Positions 52,653 through 61,001 of a stretch of 64,000 nt of DNA are shown here, piece after piece. The position numbers and the translations under genes are program-made. Origin of the DNA: Saprospiraceae bacterium (GTDB lineage Bacteria; Bacteroidota; Bacteroidia; Chitinophagales; Saprospiraceae); assembly GCA_020629715.1 (NCBI GenBank), contig JAHDCU010000003.1:1-64000 (forward strand), given 5' to 3'. The notes beneath the pieces are model-generated. The model made no database searches, had not been told where the DNA came from, and saw nothing but the letters and a program-made list of their open reading frames with translations. Position 1 is the stretch's first letter. The number at the start of each line of letters is the position of its first letter.

Positions 52653-53888
52653 ATGATTTTGATCAGAGATATAAAAGAACTAGTCGGTATACTAGATAAG
52701 CCTCACTCTTTCAAAAAGGGTGAGGCTTTGTCTATTGTGGAATCCTTAAAAGATGCTTTTCTGCTAATAGATGGTGAAGTAATAAAGGATTTCGGGCCTA
52801 TGAACCAATGCCCAAAAAAACAAAATTTCGATGAGGTCATTTCTGCCAAAGGTCAACTTGTATTGCCATCATGGTGCGATAGTCACACCCATATCGTATA
52901 TGCCGACAGTCGAGAAGGAGAATATGTTCAACGAATAGAAGGAAAGTCTTATGAGGAAATCGCATCCGCAGGCGGAGGCATACTCAATAGTGCTCAAAAA
53001 TTACAAGCCACTCCATTTGGTGAATTATATGATTCTGCAGCACAAAGACTAGAAGAAGTTATGTCCTTGGGTACCGGACTGATCGAAATAAAAAGTGGAT
53101 ATGGCCTGAGCTTCGAGAGTGAAGTAAAGATGCTTAGCGTCATACAAAAGCTAAACGAAAGTTATCCAATAGATATCAAAAGCACTTTTTTGGGAGCTCA
53201 TGCTATTCCAAAGAAATATCAATCTAACAGACCAGAATATATATCACTACTTACAGAAAAAATGATTCCTTATGTAGCTGATCAGGGTCTAGCCCAATAT
53301 TGCGACGTGTTCTGTGATAAAGGTTTTTACACCGTAGACGAAACCGATACTATACTTACTGCAGCAGCCAAGTATGGCCTCAAAGCTAAAATACATGCCA
53401 ATGAGCTGGGCATCACAGGAGGAGTACAGATTGGTATCAAGCACAATGCAATTTCTGTAGATCATCTAGAATGTACTGGAGACGAAGAAATAGAAGCATT
53501 ATTAGCTAGTGACACCATCCCTACCCTACTCCCTGGGACCTCTTATTTTTTAAATATCCCTTATGCTCCGGCTCGTAAAATGATCGATGCTGGATTGGGT
53601 GTATGTCTTGCGACAGACTACAACCCGGGATCTACTCCGTCAGGTAATATACCTTTCCTGATGTCACTGGCCTGTACCAAAATGAAAATGCTCCCTAAAG
53701 AAGCATTTAATGCAGTAACTATCAATGGTGCATATGCAATTGAAGAAGACGTTATGTACGGAAGTATTACCAAAGGCAAGTATGCCAATCTCATCGTAAC
53801 AAAACCAATAAAAAACCTAGATTATATATCTTACGCATATGGTGGTAACCATATCTCAAAAGTATTTCTGAAGGGAAAAATTCTTTGA
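52653..53888 (+). CDS. hutI: Imidazolonepropionase
   Basis: HutI, 411 aa, third enzyme of histidine degradation (imidazolone propionate to formiminoglutamate). Amidohydrolase metal site: CDSHTHIVYADSREGEYVQR, with HTH, SLGTGLIEIKSGYGLSFESE, AHAIPKKYQ, HANELGITGGVQIGI and ATDYNPGSTPSGNIP. Starts ATG at 52653, 97 bp after the thioredoxin gene. The other hut genes are not in the window. Confidence 0.95.
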   Translation: MILIRDIKELVGILDKPHSFKKGEALSIVESLKDAFLLIDGEVIKDFGPMNQCPKKQNFDEVISAKGQLVLPSWCDSHTHIVYADSREGEYVQRIEGKSYEEIASAGGGILNSAQKLQATPFGELYDSAAQRLEEVMSLGTGLIEIKSGYGLSFESEVKMLSVIQKLNESYPIDIKSTFLGAHAIPKKYQSNRPEYISLLTEKMIPYVADQGLAQYCDVFCDKGFYTVDETDTILTAAAKYGLKAKIHANELGITGGVQIGIKHNAISVDHLECTGDEEIEALLASDTIPTLLPGTSYFLNIPYAPARKMIDAGLGVCLATDYNPGSTPSGNIPFLMSLACTKMKMLPKEAFNAVTINGAYAIEEDVMYGSITKGKYANLIVTKPIKNLDYISYAYGGNHISKVFLKGKIL

Positions 53889-54058
53889 AAATTGTTACCC
53901 GATTAAGTTTAAATTACCCCATCTTTACGCAACATTAAACAGCAGATTTGTATAGTATAAACAATATATGAACTGCTCATCCGTTTTTTGTTGACTTCCT
54001 TTTATTTCCGACGAGTATTTAAGTCTTGAATTACATAAGACATTAAGGTATTATTATA

Positions 54059-54066
54059 TATTTTTG
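54059..54066 (+). promoter_or_regulatory. -7 box before the large SprB-repeat gene
   Basis: TATTTTTG matches TAnnTTTG exactly and lies about 37 nt before the ATG at 54104. No TTG was seen at 19-21 nt upstream. Confidence 0.35.
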
Positions 54067-54103
54067 TGGCTGATTTTCAGATGAATAATCGGCAATCGAA
54101 ATC

Positions 54104-57100
54104 ATGTACATGAACATTAGAGTTTTTATAATCATTATAGCGTTTTTGGGATGTCATCAACTCAACTCTCAAGATTTATTTGGCTTCGGTAATTGTGATG
54201 AAGAATATGGCTCTACTTTTACGGTAGAACTGGCATACAACTGCCCTACTGAAGTATATCAAGGTGATGTAGTATGTGTCGATCTAATCGTCAATAATTG
54301 GGATCCTGTAGAGATCTTTCAATTTACTCAAAGTTGGAACCCATATGTATTAGAATATATTTCCAACCCCATTATGTCTACAATCTTACCACCACTGGGA
54401 AATCCCTTTAATGTAGGCGTCGATGGTGTCAATGAGATTTTGGCAGATGAAGGAAACCTTGGAGTTATTATCAGTACACTCGATCCTGCAACTTCCAATG
54501 CTGTTACTTTACCAGATGGTACAATTTTGTTACGAACATGTTTTAATGTAATCGGTGAACCTGGGACTAATTCACTCATCACCTTTACGGATAATCTCAC
54601 TCAATTAGATGAGCCAGAAATCTCAACCACGCCTATAGGAGAAAATTCATCATGTAATCTTGATTGGTCATTAGAAACTTGTACTATTCGTATATTATGT
54701 GATGACCTTAGTATTCAGGCAGGATGGTGCGATAGCCCGGATAGTGGTCCTAATGGCAGCGCTAACTTTACAGCCTGCGGTGGTACCCCACCATACAACT
54801 GGGAAATAAATGGTCAGACAGGTACTAGCAATGGAGAGCAGGTCTTTATCAATAATATACCTCCAGGAACACAAACTTTACTTGTGACCGATGATACAGG
54901 TAGCACGACTACTGCTTCCATTGTCATTAGTCAAAGTAACTCTCCGCTGAGCGCAAGCCCACTTATAATTGAAAATCCACTCTGCGTAAATAGGCCTGAT
55001 CGTGGGACTATTACATTGGATGAATCAAGTGTTAACGGTGGGACACCTCCATATACTTATGCATGGTCCAACTTTGAGTTTAACGTCACTGAGATAGATC
55101 GGCAAGAGCCAGGCGATTATGAGTTGACAATCACCGATGCCAATGGCTGTAATCTTATTTTGCCAGCTACCTTAGAAATCGATACTCTAAAGGTGACTGC
55201 AACGGTTATACAAGATGCAAATTGTGAAGATGGTGGAACAATACTCTTGGAAGCTACCGGTGGAACTCCTAATGCTAGTGGTGAATATTTCTATAATGGT
55301 TTGAATCTCGGTGTAACCTATACCGAAACAAATTGGCCAGGTAACAGCTGGTATTATTATCAGGTAGAAGACTTTGCTGCTCCTAGATGTACTACGGTAG
55401 TGGATTCTGTATGGATTGAAGAAATAGGCTCCCCTACCCTATCTATTGAGATAGACAGTATTTCATGTTTTGGTAGTAATGATGCTAGTTTCAAAGCTTG
55501 GCTCAATAATAGTGCTGCAGATTTTCCTCTTCCCATGGTTACCGATCAAGATGGAAATATTCTTCAAATGGTAGTTGGTGGTGGAGACCCTGACAATGGA
55601 ATACCCGATACAATTTCTAACTTCAATCCTGCCGGTCTTTCTCCTGGTAAATACTTTATAACTATTACTGAAAGAATATTTGACCCTACTATTGGAGCAC
55701 CTGTAGATGGATGTACATTAGACACATGCTTAATCATAACTGAACCAACAGAATTGCAAATAGGTATCAGTAATGATCCTCCAAGTTGTCTAGGTAATGA
55801 TGGTAAAATATATGTTTCTGCAACCGGTGGTACCGAACCCTATACCTACACCTGGGATGGTGCTTTTGAAGGAGATACACTTTGTGACCTCATGGGAGGC
55901 ATATATAATGTCACCGTTACTGATGCTAATGGATGTACGGATGAAACTAGCTTATTACTACCAGACGGAAGTGATGATCAGATAGATATAGCCATCATCG
56001 TAGTCAATCCTGTATCTTGCTTTGAAGGTGAAGATGCAGATCTTCAGGTAGCGGTATTTAGCGGCGGCGGGCCATTTGATTATGCTTGGGAAGATGAAGA
56101 TGGGATTTTATTGTCTACTACCCCCAACTTAACCAATGTAGGAGCAGGAGAATATTATGTGACTGTCACTGACCCTGGAGCAAATTGTCGAGCTATAGAT
56201 ACATTCAATCTCATACAACCTCCATCTTTGGAAGTAGATATAAATGTAATTCAACCTGATTGTGTCAATATATCAAACGGTAGAATCGAAATTACTCCGC
56301 TTAGTGGACCAATGCCATTTACCTATCTATGGGAAAATAATACTACACTACCTATTCTTCCTGCTTTGTCGGCCGATGAGTATTGTGTTACGATTACCGA
56401 TGCCAATAATTGCTCCATCGATACATGTATAGTACTTATGAGTCTACAACCACCTGTAGAGCTTAGTATTGATCAAATATTTGCAGCTGAATGTACAGAC
56501 GAAGACACCGGAAGCGTTCAGGTATCGGCAAGCGGAGGAAATGGAGGTCCACTCTATAGCTTTACCGCTGCAAGCGTAATTGATGGTTCGATAATAAGCA
56601 CAGGAACATCTACTAGTCCTTTCGTACTGGAAAATTTACCCGTCGGAGAGGTTGTAATCACAGTATCAGATCTCACCTGCCCGTCTGAATCCGAAACAAT
56701 AACCATCCCAAATACTGCACCATTATCATTAGACCAAAGCTTTACAACTATTACAGAGCCCACTTGTGCTGGAGCTAGTGATGGTAGTGCTACGATACAA
56801 GCCCTAGGAGGAGCTGGAGCATATACGTATATATGGCAAAGTGATAATTCAACGGGAAATACCAATAATAACTTATCAGCTGGCATTCAATACATTACGA
56901 TCAATGATGCTAATGGCTGTACCATGCTAGACAGTATAGAAATAGGTCAACCAGATAGCCTTATTGCATCTATAAATACTTTTTTGACCTTTGATATATC
57001 CTGTGCATCATCTAATGATGGATCTATTGCGATAGATGTCATCGGTGGCAATCAAACTGGATATACCTATACATGGGATCCTGATGTTTCAGATAATAAT

Positions 57101-58003
57101 TTTGCCAGCAACCTAGGTCTCGGCACCTATACCGTAACTGTTTCGGATGAATTAGGGTGTAGTGATACTGTATCTTATACGATGACTTCTGCACCACCGA
57201 TTACAGCTGTGGTAGCGACACCAGAAATGCCAGAATGCTTTGGAGGAACTACCTGTATCAGTATTGCCAGTGCATCCGGTGGTCAAGGAGGTCCATATAC
57301 CTTTACTATTGCTGATGGTGGTTTTAATATACCTATAGATAGTTGTGTAGAAGTGATTTCAGATACCTTTGACATTAAAGTATTTGATGGATCATCAGGG
57401 GCAGCATGTTTTTGGTCTACTTCACTATATGTACCTCAACCTGATGAAATAGTCGTCGCTTTTGATGCAAGTACTGTAGAAACAGCCCTAGGAGATAGCA
57501 ATATTACGGTGACTGTTGATTACGACACTCAATTACCATTAGACACTATTTTATGGTCACCAGAAGGTATCGTAGAATGCCAAAATGCAGATTGTTCCTC
57601 CGTTTCCGTCTTCCCAACAGTAACCACAGATCTTACTGCAACGGTGATCGATGAAAATGGATGTGATAACAGTGCCAGTATACAAGTCATCATTGATGAT
57701 ACTAGATTAGTTTATTTCCCTAATGCTTTCTCACCCAATCAAGATGGTGTCAATGATGACTTCACTGGTTTCTTCGGTGAAGGTGTAAGAGCGGTTGAAT
57801 TTTTTAATGTATTTGACCGATGGGGTAATCTTATATATGCAGAAGAAGGTATTGCTAATGGAAATTCATTAACACTAGATGGCTGGGATGGTAAATTTAA
57901 AGGAGAGAAACTCGACCCAGGAGTATATGTGTATCACTCAAGGGTAAGTTTCGTCGATGACCGCATTATAGACTACAAAGGAAGTTTTACTCTATTACAA
58001 TAG
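54104..58003 (+). CDS. Large SprB-repeat protein with cohesin-like and gliding-associated C-terminal domain
   Basis: Secreted protein of 1299 aa, with signal peptide (about 1-22, LNSQDLFG). Residues about 35-185 resemble a cohesin domain (CPTEVYQGDVVCVDLIVNNW, FQFTQSWNPYVLEYIS, LLRTCFNVIG). Then come seven or more SprB-type repeats of about 80-90 aa, each with GG..PYTYxW and YxVTVTDANGC motifs. The C-terminal about 95 aa (VYFPNAFSPNQDGVNDDF, FDRWGNLIYAEEG, DPGVYVYHSRVSF) are the gliding motility-associated C-terminal domain, i.e. a T9SS type B sorting signal. Alternative start ATG 54110. Probably surface-anchored or released adhesin. Confidence 0.92.
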   Translation: MYMNIRVFIIIIAFLGCHQLNSQDLFGFGNCDEEYGSTFTVELAYNCPTEVYQGDVVCVDLIVNNWDPVEIFQFTQSWNPYVLEYISNPIMSTILPPLGNPFNVGVDGVNEILADEGNLGVIISTLDPATSNAVTLPDGTILLRTCFNVIGEPGTNSLITFTDNLTQLDEPEISTTPIGENSSCNLDWSLETCTIRILCDDLSIQAGWCDSPDSGPNGSANFTACGGTPPYNWEINGQTGTSNGEQVFINNIPPGTQTLLVTDDTGSTTTASIVISQSNSPLSASPLIIENPLCVNRPDRGTITLDESSVNGGTPPYTYAWSNFEFNVTEIDRQEPGDYELTITDANGCNLILPATLEIDTLKVTATVIQDANCEDGGTILLEATGGTPNASGEYFYNGLNLGVTYTETNWPGNSWYYYQVEDFAAPRCTTVVDSVWIEEIGSPTLSIEIDSISCFGSNDASFKAWLNNSAADFPLPMVTDQDGNILQMVVGGGDPDNGIPDTISNFNPAGLSPGKYFITITERIFDPTIGAPVDGCTLDTCLIITEPTELQIGISNDPPSCLGNDGKIYVSATGGTEPYTYTWDGAFEGDTLCDLMGGIYNVTVTDANGCTDETSLLLPDGSDDQIDIAIIVVNPVSCFEGEDADLQVAVFSGGGPFDYAWEDEDGILLSTTPNLTNVGAGEYYVTVTDPGANCRAIDTFNLIQPPSLEVDINVIQPDCVNISNGRIEITPLSGPMPFTYLWENNTTLPILPALSADEYCVTITDANNCSIDTCIVLMSLQPPVELSIDQIFAAECTDEDTGSVQVSASGGNGGPLYSFTAASVIDGSIISTGTSTSPFVLENLPVGEVVITVSDLTCPSESETITIPNTAPLSLDQSFTTITEPTCAGASDGSATIQALGGAGAYTYIWQSDNSTGNTNNNLSAGIQYITINDANGCTMLDSIEIGQPDSLIASINTFLTFDISCASSNDGSIAIDVIGGNQTGYTYTWDPDVSDNNFASNLGLGTYTVTVSDELGCSDTVSYTMTSAPPITAVVATPEMPECFGGTTCISIASASGGQGGPYTFTIADGGFNIPIDSCVEVISDTFDIKVFDGSSGAACFWSTSLYVPQPDEIVVAFDASTVETALGDSNITVTVDYDTQLPLDTILWSPEGIVECQNADCSSVSVFPTVTTDLTATVIDENGCDNSASIQVIIDDTRLVYFPNAFSPNQDGVNDDFTGFFGEGVRAVEFFNVFDRWGNLIYAEEGIANGNSLTLDGWDGKFKGEKLDPGVYVYHSRVSFVDDRIIDYKGSFTLLQ

Positions 58004-58153
58004 AAATCAATCATTTTGATCTATGTGGTAAAGCGAATCATTCAGGTTTAATACAGGTTTTGGATTTGAAAAGCATAATCCAGGTTTAACTATTACCATA
58101 TGTGTCGGACCAGGTTTTAGAGCGTCTTAAGTATAATTAATTGTCACTCTATC

Positions 58154-58867
58154 ATGAAAAGCCTAATACTTTCTACTTTTCTTATGCTTATCGCCTTAGT
58201 AGCTAATACTCAAACTGAACAGGACGAAATCACGCTAAGATCGTTACACAAAAAAGGTGATCAGATCCTGAATGCAGGAGTTGGTTTTCTTAATGCAGGC
58301 AATACGAGTTTTGCGCTTTTAGGAGGTAGCTCTAGTAGCGGATCACCAAGCCCCTCATTAAATATTTCGTACGACTACGGCTTAACTGATCAACTAAGTA
58401 TTGGAGCATTTACCAATTTTTATCGTGTCGAAAAACAAAATACCGTCAGCCTTACTCAGTTAGAAAGTTTGATCGATGATATCAATGAAGACCCTCTATG
58501 TGCCTTACAATGTGCCACAGGCCTAGGGTTTAGTGATGGATGCATATGCTCTACTGAAATAGAACAACGAGTAAGTGTAATTTCTTTTGGAGGCAAACTA
58601 AGTCTACGTAGATCATTGATCCCAGAGCTAGACACATATGTAAGTACATATCTAGGATACAGTTGGAATAGGCAAAAGACAATAACGGAGTCAGCACTTG
58701 ATGGTATCCTCAATGCTACCAACTCATCTATCGAAGTACCTAGTATTATATATTTTGGAGTTGTAGGCGCAAGATACTTTGTATCAGAAACATTTGCAGT
58801 TTATGGAGAATTCGGATATGGAAATGTACATCTGATTCAGCTAGGCTGTAGCTATAGAATTCGATGA
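58154..58867 (+). CDS. Outer membrane beta-barrel protein
   Basis: Protein of 237 aa with a signal peptide (MKSLILSTFLMLIALVANTQ). The mature part has alternating strands (LNISYDYGLTDQLSIGAFTN, FGGKLSLRRSLI, FGVVGARYFVSETFAVYGEF) and ends with IQLGCSYRIR, consistent with an OmpA/OprF-like porin-type barrel. A loop with several cysteines (LCALQCATGLGFSDGCIC) sits in the middle and may hold disulfides. It is 150 bp after the large T9SS protein and could be associated with it, but I see no proof. Confidence 0.65.
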   Translation: MKSLILSTFLMLIALVANTQTEQDEITLRSLHKKGDQILNAGVGFLNAGNTSFALLGGSSSSGSPSPSLNISYDYGLTDQLSIGAFTNFYRVEKQNTVSLTQLESLIDDINEDPLCALQCATGLGFSDGCICSTEIEQRVSVISFGGKLSLRRSLIPELDTYVSTYLGYSWNRQKTITESALDGILNATNSSIEVPSIIYFGVVGARYFVSETFAVYGEFGYGNVHLIQLGCSYRIR

Positions 58868-58962
58868 TGCTATAAAAATTTATAATTGAGGGTTTCCACA
58901 ATTTACATTAGATGTCCACCCGCCCTAAGGGCATTTATACATTTCAAAGGCACAATCTGGAT

Positions 58963-59661
58963 TTAATCTCTAGGCCCTACGAAGCCCTCTATGTATAGTT
59001 TCCATACAGATGGCTCAGTATTAGCGGTCACCGCTACTACACTGGTCTGGGCACCGATTTTTTCATCACTATTAAATACTATATCGATATTCCCTTTAGC
59101 TCCGGGTGCAATAGCCTCCTTTGGATAATAAGGAAATGTACAACCACAAGAAACCTTAACATCTTTTATGAAAAGATCATGCTCCCCGATATTTGTAAAT
59201 TTAAAACTATGTCTGATAGTATCACCTTGGGTAATGGTATCATAATTGAAGAAATTTCTTCTAAATACCATTTCTGTATTGACAATTTTTTTGTGAGCAG
59301 GCTTTTCTACTTGTTTTACCTTCTTTACTTCAGGATGACTCACAGGTTTGGGAGTTGTTTTTCGTGGTTTCGCTTTTGGCTTAGGCGCAATTTTTTCCTT
59401 TGATTGAGGTTTCGCCATTATAGGTAACCTAGGTTTCTCAAGCTGCTTTTTGATTATCTCGATTGAATCTGCCAGGCTATCAGTAACGACTTTTTCCTTT
59501 ATACTTGCTGTCTTCTCAATTGAAGCATGCTTTACTTCTTCACTTCGTTCTTTCTCAGGGGTGATCTCTTTACTCTGATCGCCACCACATGATGCCAAAC
59601 AAAAAATAATTGCCAAAGCTAAGGCCTTTGTTATTCTCAATATTGAATTGATATTACTCAT
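58963..59661 (-). CDS. DUF1573 domain lipoprotein
   Basis: Protein of 232 aa from the ATG at 59661; the frame is open for 42 bp more, but MSNINSILRITKALALAI gives a clean signal with lipobox CLASC (C25). A long Lys/Glu/Pro linker (about 30-125: KPRLPIMAKPQSKEKIAPKP, KAKPRKTTPKPV) reaches away from the membrane. The C-terminal DUF1573 domain (about 130-230: DTIRHSFKFTNIGEHDLFIK, VSCGCTFPYYPKEAIAPGAK) has the Ig-like fold and CGC motif of the family. Start is one base after the stop of the following gene, so the two are co-transcribed. Confidence 0.88.
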   Translation of the reverse strand: MSNINSILRITKALALAIIFCLASCGGDQSKEITPEKERSEEVKHASIEKTASIKEKVVTDSLADSIEIIKKQLEKPRLPIMAKPQSKEKIAPKPKAKPRKTTPKPVSHPEVKKVKQVEKPAHKKIVNTEMVFRRNFFNYDTITQGDTIRHSFKFTNIGEHDLFIKDVKVSCGCTFPYYPKEAIAPGAKGNIDIVFNSDEKIGAQTSVVAVTANTEPSVWKLYIEGFVGPRD

Positions 59662-59662
59662 G

Positions 59663-60877
59663 TTATCGCAGAACTGAAAAACTATTTGAAATACTATAAT
59701 CATTGCCTAAGCAAGTATACTCTACTTTATATACATACATTCCAGGGTTGATTCTATTCCCGCCAATGGTACCATCCCATGATATTTCTTTATCGCTCGT
59801 TTCGAATACCTTTTGTCCCCACCGATCATAAATTTCAAATCGCCTGAGGTCATCAATAATAAACTTATTACTGATACCATAGCTATCATTGAGCATATCG
59901 CCATTAGGCGTAAAAGCAGTAGGTAGCAAAAGTCCTTCGCAATCTAGAGAATCTCGATTGACTACATTGATCCTAAGGGTGTCGTTGATTATACAACTAT
60001 TATTGGCCAATCTCACCGAGTATAATGTAGATTCATCAGGAGTAGCTGTAGGTTCGAGAATATTATCGTCATCTAGTCCATTTGCTGGTTGCCATTGTAT
60101 AATATCCGCACAGGATGGCCCCACATTGATAGTAACTGATTCTCCCAAAAAGATTGTAGTATCCTGCGTTAATACCTGATCTGGCTGACGGTAATATGCT
60201 CGTATATCTGATGCTCCAGCTGAAGTATTAAACAATTCTATTTCATCTAAACTTCCATTAAATGTCTCTTCACCAATATTGGCCCCTTGATTTGATGCGA
60301 TAATGATCGTTGTATCTTGCCTAAACTGTAGCTCTTTTGAAGATAATATTTCATCGCCTAACTCTCCGTTGACATAGAGAAAGTAATTAAGTCCCTGCTT
60401 TGACAATACAATATGATTCCAGCATAGATTGGTATCCAAATCAGCACTTAGGTCAAGAAAGCTGGCTGGAGATTCTGCCATTTGGACACTTATAGTCTGC
60501 TGTACTGGTAAGTATCTGATATTAAAGAATGAGTCTACACTTATACCTTTCCGTAGACTCAAAATAGAAGCTGGTGTAGTATTATTACCTAGTTGCACAT
60601 AAAAACTTAACGTGAAATCTCTATTGAAAAAGTCATTTATACTCAGTGGCATTACTAGTCGATCAGCAGAATCATCAAATGCAATGCCTTGATCAACTAC
60701 GCCACAAATACAATCCATATTGGAACCCATCAAATCATCATGTAGACCGCTACTATCTCCATAATCACAGTTATCAAATGAATAAGACATGACTCGTGAA
60801 TCAATAAAACTACCCATCTGCGCATGCATATGGCATGAGACAAGTAGTAAAACTACTATTCTGAAAATGTGCTTCAT
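59663..60877 (-). CDS. LamG-like protein with gliding motility-associated C-terminal domain
   Basis: Protein of 404 aa from the ATG at 60877, with signal peptide (MKHIFRIVVLLLVSCHMHAQ). Residues about 45-225 resemble a LamG/concanavalin-like domain (VDQGIAFDDSADRLVMPLSI, CWNHIVLSKQGLNYFLYVNG, NGSLDEIELFN). The C-terminal part (LLLPTAFTPNGDMLNDSYGI, FEIYDRWGQKVFETSD, NPGMYVYKVEYTC) is the gliding-associated type B sorting domain for T9SS. It likely binds glycans at the cell surface. The DUF1573 lipoprotein gene starts 1 bp after its end. Confidence 0.9.
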   Translation of the reverse strand: MKHIFRIVVLLLVSCHMHAQMGSFIDSRVMSYSFDNCDYGDSSGLHDDLMGSNMDCICGVVDQGIAFDDSADRLVMPLSINDFFNRDFTLSFYVQLGNNTTPASILSLRKGISVDSFFNIRYLPVQQTISVQMAESPASFLDLSADLDTNLCWNHIVLSKQGLNYFLYVNGELGDEILSSKELQFRQDTTIIIASNQGANIGEETFNGSLDEIELFNTSAGASDIRAYYRQPDQVLTQDTTIFLGESVTINVGPSCADIIQWQPANGLDDDNILEPTATPDESTLYSVRLANNSCIINDTLRINVVNRDSLDCEGLLLPTAFTPNGDMLNDSYGISNKFIIDDLRRFEIYDRWGQKVFETSDKEISWDGTIGGNRINPGMYVYKVEYTCLGNDYSISNSFSVLR

Positions 60878-60936
60878 AAGAGTATAAAGATACAAGTACT
60901 TTATTACTGACGGTAAAACTTGAAAAAGGATACTAT

Positions 60937-60975
60937 AAAAAAGGGTCTATTTGTACTATTTGACAAATAGACCCT
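60937..60975 (-). terminator. Intrinsic terminator of the right-edge T9SS protein gene
   Basis: Perfect 13-bp stem AGGGTCTATTTGT (60942-60954) / ACAAATAGACCCT (60963-60975) with 8-nt loop. On the minus strand it is followed by six T (60942..60937), about 25 bp after the stop of the 61002 gene. Confidence 0.9.
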
Positions 60976-61001
60976 GGGGTATTGGTATTGGTTTTATGAT
61001 T

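Noticed and set aside
58040-58125. Four copies of CAGGTTT within 85 bp downstream of the SprB-repeat gene
   Set aside because: Spacing is irregular and the unit only 7 nt; too little to call a repeat array or binding site cluster.
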